Assembly (NCBI RefSeq): GCF_000151665.1
Contig: NW_013171838.1
Span: forward strand, 447,001-511,000
DNA from: Blastocystis hominis
Lineage: Eukaryota > Sar > Bigyra > Opalinata > Blastocystidae
Reading direction: 5' to 3'
DNA: 64,000 nt
Part shown: one piece after another, positions 53,669 through 64,000 of the stretch
How positions within the stretch are numbered: the stretch's first letter is position 1
Layout of the letters: each line of letters opens with the position of its first letter
Position numbers and translations under genes: made by a program
The notes under the pieces: generated by a model
What the model was told of the DNA's origin: nothing
The model's input: the letters and a program-made list of their open reading frames with translations, nothing else
Databases searched by the model: none

Positions 53669-53993
53669 ATGAATAGAGCGTATTTGGGAAGACGAGGTTT
53701 GTTGTTTGGTTCGTTTGGATTAAATTCGATTCCAATTCGTTTATTGAGTGATGGATATATGAATTCGTATATGCATGAAATGCGAAAGGGTGTATATGAA
53801 GAGTTTGAGAAGGGTGTATTATATGGTAATAATTTGTTGTTAAATGGTATATTTAATGATGGGAATTGTAAATATAATAATAATGTAAAAAATGGTGTTG
53901 TTTTTGGAGAAAGAGTTGTTTTAGAGAACAATTTGTTGTTATCACATTATATTCCGAAATATGAATGTGAATCAAGTTCGAATTCTGACTCAA

Positions 53994-54024
<31 letters not shown>

Positions 54025-55288
54025 CTCTAGTTCTGGTTCTGGTTCTAGTTCTAGTTCTGGATCTGGATCTGACTCGAGCTCGAACTCCAATTCTGGCTCT
54101 GGTTCTAGCTCGAACTCCAATTCTGGCTCTGGCTCTGGCTCTGGCTCTGGTTCTGGCTCTAATTCGAATTCGAACTCGAAACAAAAAGAAAAGGTTTGAA
54201 TAATAATGAATTGAATAATATTTAGAAAGATCGAAGCGGATATTTGGGAAGTAAGAATCGAATATGAATAATACGATATTGTAGTGATTGGTTCAACAGC
54301 AATGTTGGGAGCATTGATCGGTTATTTTGTGAAGATTTACAAAGAAGGTAAACGTCATGACCGTGTTCGAGATGATTACGTTACTCATTGTCCCTTAACA
54401 CCTGACGAAAGTATGGAATTGGCCGAATCGAACAACATCGGGTAAAATAGGTAAATGTAGTAATAAGTGTTAGAGCTGTGTTTTTCGACGCATTGTGGAA
54501 GTATTTATCGCACAACTATCCGAGTGAGATGAGCGTGAACGAGTTCCGTGCCGTGATGAATGAAGTGCTTCGTGAAGGTGGAATAACGCACGTGAACTAC
54601 GATGTGAGGAATTGTATGTTTGTGATGATTGATTGTAGTACATTCTGGACCGTCTGTTCGAGAAGATCGCTTGGGATGCTTGTGCTGTGGAGGAGCTGTC
54701 GGAGAGTGTGGACGGGAACACTCCGCTGTTGGATCGGTCGATGCAGGGCTCGAAAGATGCGCAAGCGGTGGCGAACACGAAGATTCCTGTCCGTTTATTG
54801 ATGCTGGTGGTGATGCATTTGATTCTGGACGATCACGACGAATGTCTGAAATCGATTTTCCGAATGTTTAAAAGGTAGGGATGAATGAATGAATGAATGA
54901 ATGAATGAATGGCGTAACACAATAGACCGAATTCGAAACGAATGAGTCGCGAAGACTTCGAATTGCTGGTGTCGTATTTGCTGCAGACCTATCATTTGTA
55001 CCCGGACTATTTGATAAAGAAGGACAAACATTTCCCGCTGAACGAATATCGAATGTCGAGTGCGGAGGAGCTGGTGTCGAGGTGTGGAATGAATGTGTGT
55101 TTGAAGTGAATAGATCGATGAAACAACACGCGAAGAAACTGAAATTGAAAAAGAACGAGAAATTGGAATCGCTGAACTATCGCGAATTCAGTGCTTTGAT
55201 CACCGCGATGCCGCTGTGTATTTGGGGCGAATGTTTCCCTGTGCCGGTGGAGAATAATAATAATAATGAGAAGAAGGGAAAGAAGTAA
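53669..55288 (+). CDS. Probable organelle membrane protein with Ser/Gly repeat and degenerate EF-hand-like region
   Basis: The N-terminus ([18 protein letters not shown]) is basic/hydrophobic, like a mitochondrion-related-organelle targeting peptide. Residues ~115-170 are SGSGSN repeats. After two introns a membrane helix appears ([17 protein letters not shown]), then a soluble helical domain with [25 protein letters not shown] and [20 protein letters not shown], the last resembling an EF-hand loop without calcium ligands. All introns phase correctly, including one made of (GAAT)n. The C-terminus is Asn/Lys-rich. I do not recognise the family; a calcium-uptake regulator is a guess. TGTTTGTT at 55351. 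A second copy lies at 59151-60773. Confidence 0.65.
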
Positions 55289-55350
55289 TGGTTTGGTTGA
55301 GTGAATGGATGAATGAATGAATGAGTGAGTGAATTGATTTTAGTTCAAAT

Positions 55351-55358
55351 TGTTTGTT
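55351..55358 (+). terminator. TGTTTGTT 3'-end element near the duplication edge
   Basis: It lies 63 bases after the stop of the organelle-membrane gene and ~30 bases inside the inner boundary of the left arm, so the duplicated unit includes its own 3' signal. Confidence 0.7.
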
Positions 55359-55408
55359 GTTTTCAAATGAATGAATTGGTTGTTTGGTTCAAAAAACAAT
55401 TTCATGGT

Positions 55409-57635
55409 TTAGTCTAACTGAATTGTGTTGTTATACGTAGTATCTCGTTTCTTAAACAATTCTTGCAAATCAATTCCACTTCTTGGCTTCTGCGTGGCTG
55501 TCAGCGTGTTGTCCAGGGTCGTATTCTACATTACATCTCTTCCAATCGCTCACCGTATAGGTCCGATGAATATCTCTAGACAAAACGGTATGCGTGTAAT
55601 GGTGTCTCAACTATTCACTGAGCTCCCTTCTATTTCCAAACTGTATCACTTGGAGTAATCTTCATCGTACGGAAATGAGTCGTTTTCGAATAAGAGTCGC
55701 TAGTCTTCAGTTTTGCGTTCTATTCATCACTCCTTTCTTTCTTTCTCTCTCACCTTTCTCTCTTTATCCAGCGTTTCTCTCAAGTTTCCGATGTCTTCCG
55801 ACCAAATTTCGGACTTATGCGACACCTTCACGAGTTCTTTTATCTTGAACATCAACATTCCCACCACCACAATCGTCCTATTCATCGACCTCCCCTCCTT
55901 CTCCCCTACACAATATTCACCAAACACAAGCAAAAGCTGATCAGCCCAAGATACGCCAAATCGCTCCATTTCACTCCCTCGGGGAAGTTGTTTCCAATCC
56001 ATCCAAAGAACGAATAAGCCCACAGAACTCCAGCGTTCACACACGGCGGAAGCAACGACGCAGAGATCGCAACGCCCACCAGCGAGGACGTATTTCGCCC
56101 CGAAATCGCGAGAGCCACGCCGACTCCCGAAGGCAACGCGATTAAAAACCCGATAATCAGATTGTACGCATCTCCACGATTCACCATCTCCGCCGTCGGC
56201 CAGCCAGGCCAGATATTCCCGCGGGTTTGCAACGCGAGCGGTGATCCCAACGCACCGATGATGAACCCACAGACAAACTAAAGTCGAAACTGGAGAAACG
56301 GGGAAATACACAGATGCCGATGCCGATGAGCTCCGATTTGAGCGACTTTCGAAGGAGCTGCCAATCGTGAACGATGGTCGCTTTGATTGATTCAATTTTA
56401 GCGAGCAAAACCGAAGGCAATGCCGAGGATTGGACCCATTAGAGGGGACACCAGCATCGATGCGACGACGGCCACGGAGCTATTCGATATCAAGCCCATC
56501 GCGGCGATCATTCCGGCGGCAGCCAGCAAAAGAAGATAGTCGAAGTTGCAGGTGGCGCCGTCGTTGATGAGATTGATCTACGGCAATGAGCACATCAGTA
56601 AACGAAGCCAAACCATTTCCTGAACCAGAATCAATCGGTTGGCCACGCTGGACGAGAGCTGCTGCTCGGCGTGGTTCTGCGCGCCGCTCTTGTACAGATC
56701 GCAGGACGTTACATAGACGCTCCCGAACCACGTGTCCAATCCGATGTTCTCCAACTGCTCCAAAATCTGCTCGCTGACTTCCGCGGGGCAGGAGAAAGAG
56801 AAGGTGACGTCGCCCGAGTCGGAGGTGTAGCGACTGGAGATTTCCACGTGGTTGTGAGCCAGGATGTTGCGAACCATCTGATCCACGTTGAGCTGTGATG
56901 AACAGGAGCGATTGTGGGTACTTTGAGAGGCAGGACCGCTTGGCCTGTAGCTTGCGAAAGAGAGGAAAGCGGGGATTCTTTGAAGACCAGCAATTCAAGG
57001 GAAAAACCACCCGTTGAGCTCTACGCTGGACAAAGAATCACATAAGTACGGCACTGCTTTCCGGATTGTTTATACTGGTTAACTCGATCTGCGAAGAGAG
57101 AGATCTATGTTGGATGACCTATTGCTCACGGTACTGCGTAATCTGGATGGGATCAACCGTGATCTCCATATTGGCTGATGAAGATCGTTCTTCCTCCTCA
57201 ACAATAGGCAACTCGTCTAATTGAGCTTCAGGATGTGGAGAAGCTGATGTCGAAGGAAGCTTGTCAACTACTTTAAGTTCTGTACTTTCCTCCTAACGTT
57301 AAATTGACATTTGAAATCAACAATCAGGTTGTCAATTTCCCTAATGTCGTAAAGTACAATGGGAAACTTTCGAGAAAACTGCTTTGTCTCAATGCGATCA
57401 ATTGCAGTTGGGTAAATGTAGTAACTACTCTTAAGAACAAAAACCGTTTCTACAAAATATCTCCTGCAGAATCCTGAGTATATCTGCAGACAAAAGACGT
57501 GTCAATATCCGGATGAAGTACTAACTACGAGTTGAGCTGAACACCTGTAATCACTCTCTGGCTTAACATTCGAAATGTATTTCCAATATCATGGGAATAC
57601 TCCTTCGGATATGTAACGGTAAAATTATGCGCCAT
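55409..57635 (-). CDS. DUF389 (TIGR00341-type) membrane protein with long N-terminal extension
   Basis: Spliced from ATG 57635. Alternative donors were needed, but a single set gives consistent phases: an N-terminal domain (YPKEYSHDIGNTFRMLSQRVI, YYIYPTAIDRIETKQFSRKFPIVLYDI), an acidic linker, then the DUF389 core with ISNSSVAVVASMLVSPLMGPILG, VGFIIGALGSPLALQTRG and VAISASLLPPCVNAGVLWAYS. The DUF389 segment carries several membrane helices. The C-terminus is soluble and ends NNTIQLD. Known: DUF389 proteins are widespread in bacteria with unknown function. The intron 56278-56309 contains the GGAAACGGGG string. Confidence 0.78.
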
Positions 57636-57681
57636 CACTCAGTTTCGAAAAGAGAAATAAGTGTAAAAGAAAACAGTCAAA

Positions 57682-59007
57682 CTATTCAATTACTACAGAA
57701 TAAGACTCGATATTTTTAGGATCATAGTCATCAATTTCATCCAACACCTCCGAATCAAAGCATTTTAGAGATTCCATCACTGCCTGTCGAATTGGCATCT
57801 TTTGAATGCACAGTTTATCTTGCAGCACGCCTCGAAATACGGCTCCTCCTCTTGGAGCTCCGCTAAACAGAGTGCAAAGCGGTCGAAACACGACATCATT
57901 CTTTGGTTTCCACTTTTCTACACTTATTCTATTCAAAAAACGATACGGTGAGTTTCCTGTAGTTTTTCTACATAATCGCAGTACCGCTCTACGATTTGTC
58001 TACGAGAAAGCCCCGGTCCTTTACATCCGTAGAAGATTTCATCAACATGTCGAAACATCCACGGGCATTGCATCGCCATTCTTCCTATCATCACTCCACG
58101 CAGCTTTCGGCCTCGTTTCGGTCTATGTCAAAAACATTTTCATTTCTCACGATAATTCGTCCAGATAGCGCTGCGCCTCTGCAAACGATTTGATTCCTCC
58201 GTTTAGCGTGAAATCCAATGTCGGGAAATCGTCGAGGAGGCGAAACACCCAATCAGGACGCAGATCGGGGATTCGACGGTTTTCTCGCGTGTTTACACCG
58301 TTCAACCAACATTTCCGAGCATGAACAATGAAGTGGGACACGAGGGGGGCTGCGGAAGCTGCAGAAGCATCAGTTGGCTCAGTCGCTTCTTCAGCAGATG
58401 AATCGGAAGAGGGAGAAACCCCGCTAACAACGGAAATAAAGTGAACCAGGGATTCGTAGGAATCACAGTCTACTCAGAAAAGAAGAATTGAATGGCTACT
58501 GTCGACGCCGATGCGACATTTGACCGTAATGGGAATCGTTACTTCTGCTTTCATCGATTCAATGATTCGACGTACCAAAGGAGGATCCAACATTAGCTTG
58601 GCACCAAAGTTGTGAGACTACATAAAACAAAGATGATAAAAGGAAACAGAAACAGTTTTACTGGGACATCCGCAGTTTAAATTAATTTCATTGTATCCAC
58701 GATCCTGTAATATTTTAGCTGCATATGCAAGCATTTTTGGATCAGATCCTCCAAGTTGGCCAACAATTTTATGTTCGCTTTCATCAAAGCTAAAGTAAAA
58801 ATATGATATAATATATACTCGATAATATCTTGTGTATATCGAGAATAATACAGAGTCTCCGCTACAAACATCTCGCTATACAAAACGCATTTATGACTTA
58901 ATTGCCTCATAGTATACCTCCAAAAACTAAATATTACAACAATCAAACAAAAAGAACGTATTTGTTACATCTAACATGGGGGCAATACTGATACGATCTT
59001 CTTCCAT
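57682..59007 (-). CDS. tRNA-dihydrouridine synthase, DusA type
   Basis: N-terminus IAPMLDVTNTFWRYTMRQLSHKCVLYSEMF, then HKIVGQLGGSDPKMLAYAAKILQDRGYNEINLNCGCPS (FMN site and active-site Cys region), TVKCRIGVD, HFIVHARKCWLNGVNTRENRRIPDL (DusA signature) and TLNGGIKSF. One exon contains a Ser/Ala-rich insertion (SSDSSAEEATEPTDASAASAA). The introns are ~30-65 nt. Known: reduces uridines in the tRNA D-loop (U20/20a) with NADPH. DusA is the bacterial-type clade, so transfer is possible. Confidence 0.87.
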
Positions 59008-59150
59008 TAGTCGTTATAAAAAACTAAAATATAGACTAATGTAAAACCACAATGAACAATTATACGACCAAACAACCAATTCATTCATTTGGAAACAACA
59101 AACAATTTGAACTAAAATCAATTCACTCACTCACTCGTTCAACCAAACCA

Positions 59151-60417
59151 TTACTTCTTTCCCTTCTTCTCATTATTATTATTATTATTCTCCACCGGCA
59201 CAGGGAAACATTCGCCCCAAATACACAGCGGCATCGCGGTGATCAAAGCACTGAATTCGCGATAGTTCAGCGATTCCAATTTCTCGTTCTTTTTCAATTT
59301 CAGTTTCTTCGCGTGTTGTTTCATCGATCTATTCACTTCAAACACACATTCATTCCACACCTCGACACCAGCTCCTCCGCACTCGACATTCGATATTCGT
59401 TCAGCGGGAAATGTTTGTCCTTCTTTATCAAATAGTCCGGGTACAAATGATAGGTCTGCAGCAAATACGACACCAGCAATTCGAAGTCTTCGCGACTCAT
59501 TCGTTTCGAATTCGGTCTATTGTGTTACGCCATTCATTCATTCATTCATTCATTCATTCATCCCTACCTTTTAAACATTCGGAAAATCGATTTCAGACAT
59601 TCGTCGTGATCGTCCAGAATCAAATGCATCACCACCAGCATCAATAAACGGACAGGAATCTTCGTGTTCGCCACCGCTTGCGCATCTTTCGAGCCCTGCA
59701 TCGACCGATCCAACAGCGGAGTGTTCCCGTCCACACTCTCCGACAGCTCCTCCACAGCACAAGCATCCCAAGCGATCTTCTCGAACAGACGGTCCAGAAT
59801 GTACTACAATCAATCATCACAAACATACAATTCCTCACATCGTAGTTCACGTGCGTTATTCCACCTTCACGAAGCACTTCATTCATCACGGCACGGAACT
59901 CGTTCACGCTCATCTCACTCGGATAGTTGTGCGATAAATACTTCCACAATGCGTCGAAAAACACAGCTCTAACACTTATTACTACATTTACCTATTTTAC
60001 CCGATGTTGTTCGATTCGGCCAATTCCATACTTTCGTCAGGTGTTAAGGGACAATGAGTAACGTAATCATCTCGAACACGGTCATGACGTTTACCTTCTT
60101 TGTAAATCTTCACAAAATAACCGATCAATGCTCCCAACATTGCTGTTGAACCAATCACTACAATATCGTATTATTCATATTCGATTCTTACTTCCCAAAT
60201 ATCCGCTTCGATCTTTCTAAATATTATTCAATTCATTATTATTCAAACCTTTTCTTTTTGTTTCGAGTTCGAATTCGAATTAGAGCCAGAACCAGAGCCA
60301 GAGCCAGAGCCAGAGCCAGAATTGGAGTTCGAGCTAGAACCAGAGCCAGAATTGGAGTTCGAGCTCGAGTCAGATCCAGATCCAGAACTAGAACTAGAAC
60401 CAGAACCAGAACTAGAG

Positions 60418-60448
<31 letters not shown>

Positions 60449-60773
60449 TTGAGTCAGAATTCGAACTTGATTCACATTCATATTTCGGAATATAATGTGA
60501 TAACAACAAATTGTTCTCTAAAACAACTCTTTCTCCAAAAACAACACCATTTTTTACATTATTATTATATTTACAATTCCCATCATTAAATATACCATTT
60601 AACAACAAATTATTACCATATAATACACCCTTCTCAAACTCTTCATATACACCCTTTCGCATTTCATGCATATACGAATTCATATATCCATCACTCAATA
60701 AACGAATTGGAATCGAATTTAATCCAAACGAACCAAACAACAAACCTCGTCTTCCCAAATACGCTCTATTCAT
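59151..60773 (-). CDS. Second copy of the organelle-membrane protein gene
   Basis: All exons and introns of the 53669 gene are present in inverted order. The only protein change is one extra Asn in the C-terminal Asn run (five instead of four). Both copies keep intact splice sites and are potentially active. Confidence 0.65.
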
Positions 60774-61118
60774 TATCCATTATTCATTTCCATACAGACG
60801 ATTCAACATTCTTTATTCAATTCCAAATTAATCGATTTGATTCAATCCATTATACAAAATACATTCGATTTTCGACATTCCAATAATCGATCGTTCAGAT
60901 TCATTCTTTTCATTTCATTTCATTCACAAGTACTCTATATTTGAATACTATTGAAATTAGATTATCGATAGAATCGAGAGATTCCCGAAGTTGAACAACT
61001 CTCGACTTACTTCTTAATTTTGTATATTCTATATTGCAATCTATTAAAATTGCTGAATATTTGAATAATCATAAAGTGATTTTGAAAGTATTTGCATAAG
61101 TTGTTGTTGAATATAGAT
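60774..61118. promoter_or_regulatory. Inverted copy of the divergent promoter region
   Basis: Identical to 53324-53668 in reverse complement, so both gene copies keep their full shared upstream sequence. Confidence 0.5.
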
Positions 61119-64000
61119 ATGAATGAAATGAGTGATAAATTGGAAGATTCAAATACTAAATGGAATGACAGTGAATTGAAGAATGTGAAAGAAGCTGTGT
61201 AGTAGAACTGTAACTGGAAATGATGATTAGAAATATTGATAAAGAATGGAAGAAGAAATCGAAACCGAAAATAAAAGAAGAATCAGTTCCGAGTGATCGT
61301 GAAGAACTGGTCCAACTATTTCGTATTGAAAGTAATACGAATCGATCACGGGGTCGCGGTAAAGGTCATGGTCGCGGTCGTGGTCGATCTCGAGGTAATG
61401 GTTGGACTTCACCGATGCAAGGAGATTCGGATGTTGATAATGGAGATTCGAGTGATTCGATTGAACAGGAATTAGGTGGAAGTCAACGTCGTTCTTCTCG
61501 TTTATCTCATTTGTCTCGTTCTACAGAAGATCCAACGATTTTATCATCTGAATCGGGTGATGATTCTCGAAAATCTCGAAATCGTCGAAGAGAGAAACGT
61601 GGAAACCGGAATCAGAATCAGAATCAAAATCAGAGTCAGAATCAAAATCAAAATCAAAGTCAAAATCAAAATCAAAATCAAAATCAATCATTGAATGGAG
61701 GAGATGGAAATTCGAGTGAAGAATTCGAAGAAGAAAGTGTTCGTAAACGAAATTTGAAACAAGAATCGAGTTCGATGGAAGATAAAAGACGTCGTCACAT
61801 GAATTCGAAAGACGAAGGATGGAATGGTGGTGAGAAAGAACGATGGTCAGGTCGAACAATGCGTGACATAACGGATGGTCACGTGGAAGAAGAAGGCGAT
61901 TCGATGGAAGAAGAAGAAAATCTGAACGGCAATTGTCCTACGATCATAACGAAGAACAACAAAACAGTAACACTTCCGGATCTGAATCCGCCTCCATTAG
62001 CGAAAATGAGTTCATTACGCGTTCATATTGGATGTGGACTTTGCACATGTCGTCACACTTCGGATATGGTAATATGTAATCGATGTGGGGATGAATTCCA
62101 CGCGAGTTGTTTGTATGGAAATGAGATGGACTACAACAACTGGATGTGTGGTGAATGCGCGTGTGTGTTGTCGCATCTGAACGAGAGGTATTCGTATTTG
62201 AAATTGGGAAGTGAAGTGATGATGGGTAACATGGCTCCGATGGGATATCCAAACAACCGGTTTGAAGATATGCGAAACACGATCGAAGAGAAACGATTAA
62301 GTTGGTTATTGGAAATGGGCGATTCGTTAATTGGAAGTCGTGTGTGGTTCCATGAAGTGAACGTAATGGGTCGAATATTACGTGTATTGAAGGATTTACT
62401 GTTATATTATGTGACATTTGATGGAGCGTATTGGAAAGAAGAAGGTTGGTATGCTTTAGAGAAGAATGATATTGGAATTCTAAAGGAATTTGTATGGCTT
62501 CGTAATAAGAATGAGGGTAATCTTNNNNNNNNNNNNNNNNNNNNNNNNNNNNNNNNNNNNNNNNNNNNNNNNNNNNNNNNNNNNNNNNNNNNNNNNNNNN
62601 NNNNNNNNNNNNNNNNNNNNNNNNNNNNNNNNNNNNNNNNNNNNNNNNNNNNNNNNNNNNNNNNNNNNNNNNNNNNNNNNNNNNNNNNNNNNNNNNNNNN
62701 NNNNNNNNNNNNNNNNNNNNNNNNNNNNNNNNNNNNNNNNNNNNNNNNNNNNNNNNNNNNNNNNNNNNNNNNNNNNNNNNNNNNNNNNNNNNNNNNNNNN
62801 NNNNNNNNNNNNNNNNNNNNNNNNNNNNNNNNNNNNNNNNNNNNNNNNNNNNNNNNNNNNNNNNNNNNNNNNNNNNNNNNNNNNNNNNNNNNNNNNNNNN
62901 NNNNNNNNNNNNNNNNNNNNNNNNNNNNNNNNNNNNNNNNNNNNNNNNNNNNNNNNNNNNNNNNNNNNNNNNNNNNNNNNNNNNNNNNNNNNNNNNNNNN
63001 NNNNNNNNNNNNNNNNNNNNNNNNNNNNNNNNNNNNNNNNNNNNNNGTCAAGAAAACTATCGTGAAGGATTGTATTGCAATGTATGTCTGAAGACAATGG
63101 ATGTTGAAGAATTGAAAGAGAAATGTGTGAAATGTGAAGAATGTGGTGAATGGGTTCATCGTGAATGTGACAATAAACACAACAGTGGCAATGGCAATAG
63201 CAATGGAAATAGCAACAGCAACAGCAACAAGAATCGGAAACGAGAGAATGATCGTCGTCAACGTCGTCGTGAAGACAGTGTGTTTGAAGATGGAATGGAA
63301 AGTCGAGGAAGTGAAGAAGAGAGTATTGAAGAAGATACGAATGTTAGTACGAATTCGAACCCAGGAATGGATGTTGTGAAAGAAGAAACAACAAAAGTGT
63401 ATCGATGTCCGAAATGTCGTCGAAAAGAAATGATGGAAGTGTTATTGAAATTGAAAGAACTTGACAGTCGAGGAATCTTTTTGAATCAAATAACAGAAGA
63501 AATCGCGCCTCACTATTTCGATATGATATCTCGCGAAGATATGGTTTGTTTGGAGTTGATGGAAGATCGAATTCGACGTAAACAATATTCGAAGAGTCAA
63601 GAATTCCGGGATGATTTTGAACGAATGTGCTACAACGCATTTGTTTACAATATGTTTGGAGATGAAGTGTGGAAGTGTACATCGGATCTATTTGAAAAGG
63701 GTGAGAAAGTACTGAATGAATATTTGAGTGGAAGTGTTGCTGGTGACTATTGTGTGAAGATCAGTCAAATAAAGGCATCGAAAGAGAAGCTACTGACTCG
63801 TCCAGAACCGAGTAACAGTGCGAAACAAGCGTGTCGCAAAGCATCGAAGATCGTAGAAATCTATGATAATTATCGATCCAGTGAGAAACAACTGGAGCCA
63901 TTAACTCCATTAGCTGGACCGTATTCGAATTCGCTGATTCCTCCCGTGGTGGAATACATTCTTCCTCAATATGCGTCAATGATCGCAATGGATTGTTGTC
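61119..64000 (+). CDS. Second copy of the KMT2 gene, 5' part (continues off the window, with gap)
   Basis: ATG 61119, the same 32-nt first intron and the same PHD and Asn/Gln tracts as in the left copy, up to the N run at 62525. Beyond the gap the second cysteine-rich cluster resumes. The SET half would be outside the window, so it is unknown whether this copy is complete. Confidence 0.8.
62525..63046. other. Assembly gap (522 Ns)
   Basis: The matching part of the left arm is 51137-51917, i.e. 781 bases. The gap is therefore probably set about 259 bases too small. The missing part includes an exon junction of the KMT2 gene. Confidence 0.95.

Larger units (their letters stand above)
50183..55388. 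repeat. Left arm of a large inverted duplication
   Basis: The sequence matches the reverse complement of 59068-64000. Mirror positions add up to 114442 up to the gap and to 114183 beyond it. Frames in both arms translate identically, including non-coding shadow frames, so identity is close to 100%. The inner end lies between the 3' ends of two genes. The arm may extend further left beyond the part visible in the right copy. Confidence 0.9.
59068..64000. repeat. Right arm of the inverted duplication
   Basis: Reverse complement of 50183-55388, running off the right edge. Differences seen: one extra AAT unit in the Asn codon run near 59180, and indels/substitutions in a (GAAT/GAGT) tract near 59120-59145. 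The inner boundary is at about 59068. The arm is interrupted by a 522-base run of Ns. Confidence 0.9.

Noticed and set aside
57119-57635. Separate small gene ending with an in-frame TAG at 57119
   Set aside because: A 30-nt intron starting just before the TAG joins it in phase to the DUF389 exons, and no 3' element follows the TAG.

Overview
The window looks like nuclear DNA of Blastocystis, an anaerobic gut stramenopile. Genes are packed tightly on both strands and split by very small GT-AG introns, mostly 28-35 nt. Many genes end just before a TGTTTGTT element, the Blastocystis 3'-end signal. At least three reading frames have no encoded stop and would get one only when poletyadenylation supplies the A residues. 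All host gene names come from reading conserved motifs by eye; no database search was possible. Positions from the genomic sequence are given for introns where they were worked out.

Region 1 (1-10250) is most of an integrated Polinton/Maverick- or adintovirus-like DNA virus that continues off the left edge. On the plus strand it has a possible capsid C-terminus, an unknown 181-aa protein and an A32/FtsK-HerA packaging ATPase. On the minus strand it has an adenovirus-type cysteine protease, a pVI/pX-like minor capsid precursor with GG-A sites, a coiled-coil protein split by a frame change, three linked structural proteins and a degenerate repeat block at the right end. The virus genes are intron-free and lack the host 3' signal. 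Two frame disruptions suggest the copy is decaying or uses recoding.

Region 2 (10251-14455) is AT-rich and gene-poor. It holds a MORN-repeat/transmembrane/LRR-like gene with an eroded 3' end and a pyrimidine-rich stretch.

Region 3 (14456-46172) is ordinary dense host sequence. In order it carries a TPR-J-domain protein, a short-chain dehydrogenase, an unknown protein, ribosomal protein eL22, a HAD phosphatase, an SLC26 anion transporter with STAS domain, a CANT1-type apyrase, an SLC35A nucleotide-sugar transporter, SmE, Cks1, ribokinase, tRNA-Gly(UCC), a RecX-like protein, an MST/Hippo kinase, an EF-hand protein, a CNNM metal transporter, LTO1, a DsbA-like oxidoreductase, UBA3, exocyst Sec15, an E2F factor with an E2F site upstream, an importin/exportin-type karyopherin and an AGC kinase.

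Region 4 (46221-64000) contains a trithorax/KMT2-type histone methyltransferase (PHD clusters, ePHD, FYRN/FYRC, SET) divergent from a probable organelle membrane protein. This divergent pair lies in a near-perfect inverted duplication with arms at about 50183-55388 and 59068-64000. The 3.7-kb spacer carries a DUF389 membrane protein and a DusA-type tRNA-dihydrouridine synthase. The right arm contains an assembly gap of Ns whose size does not match the left arm.
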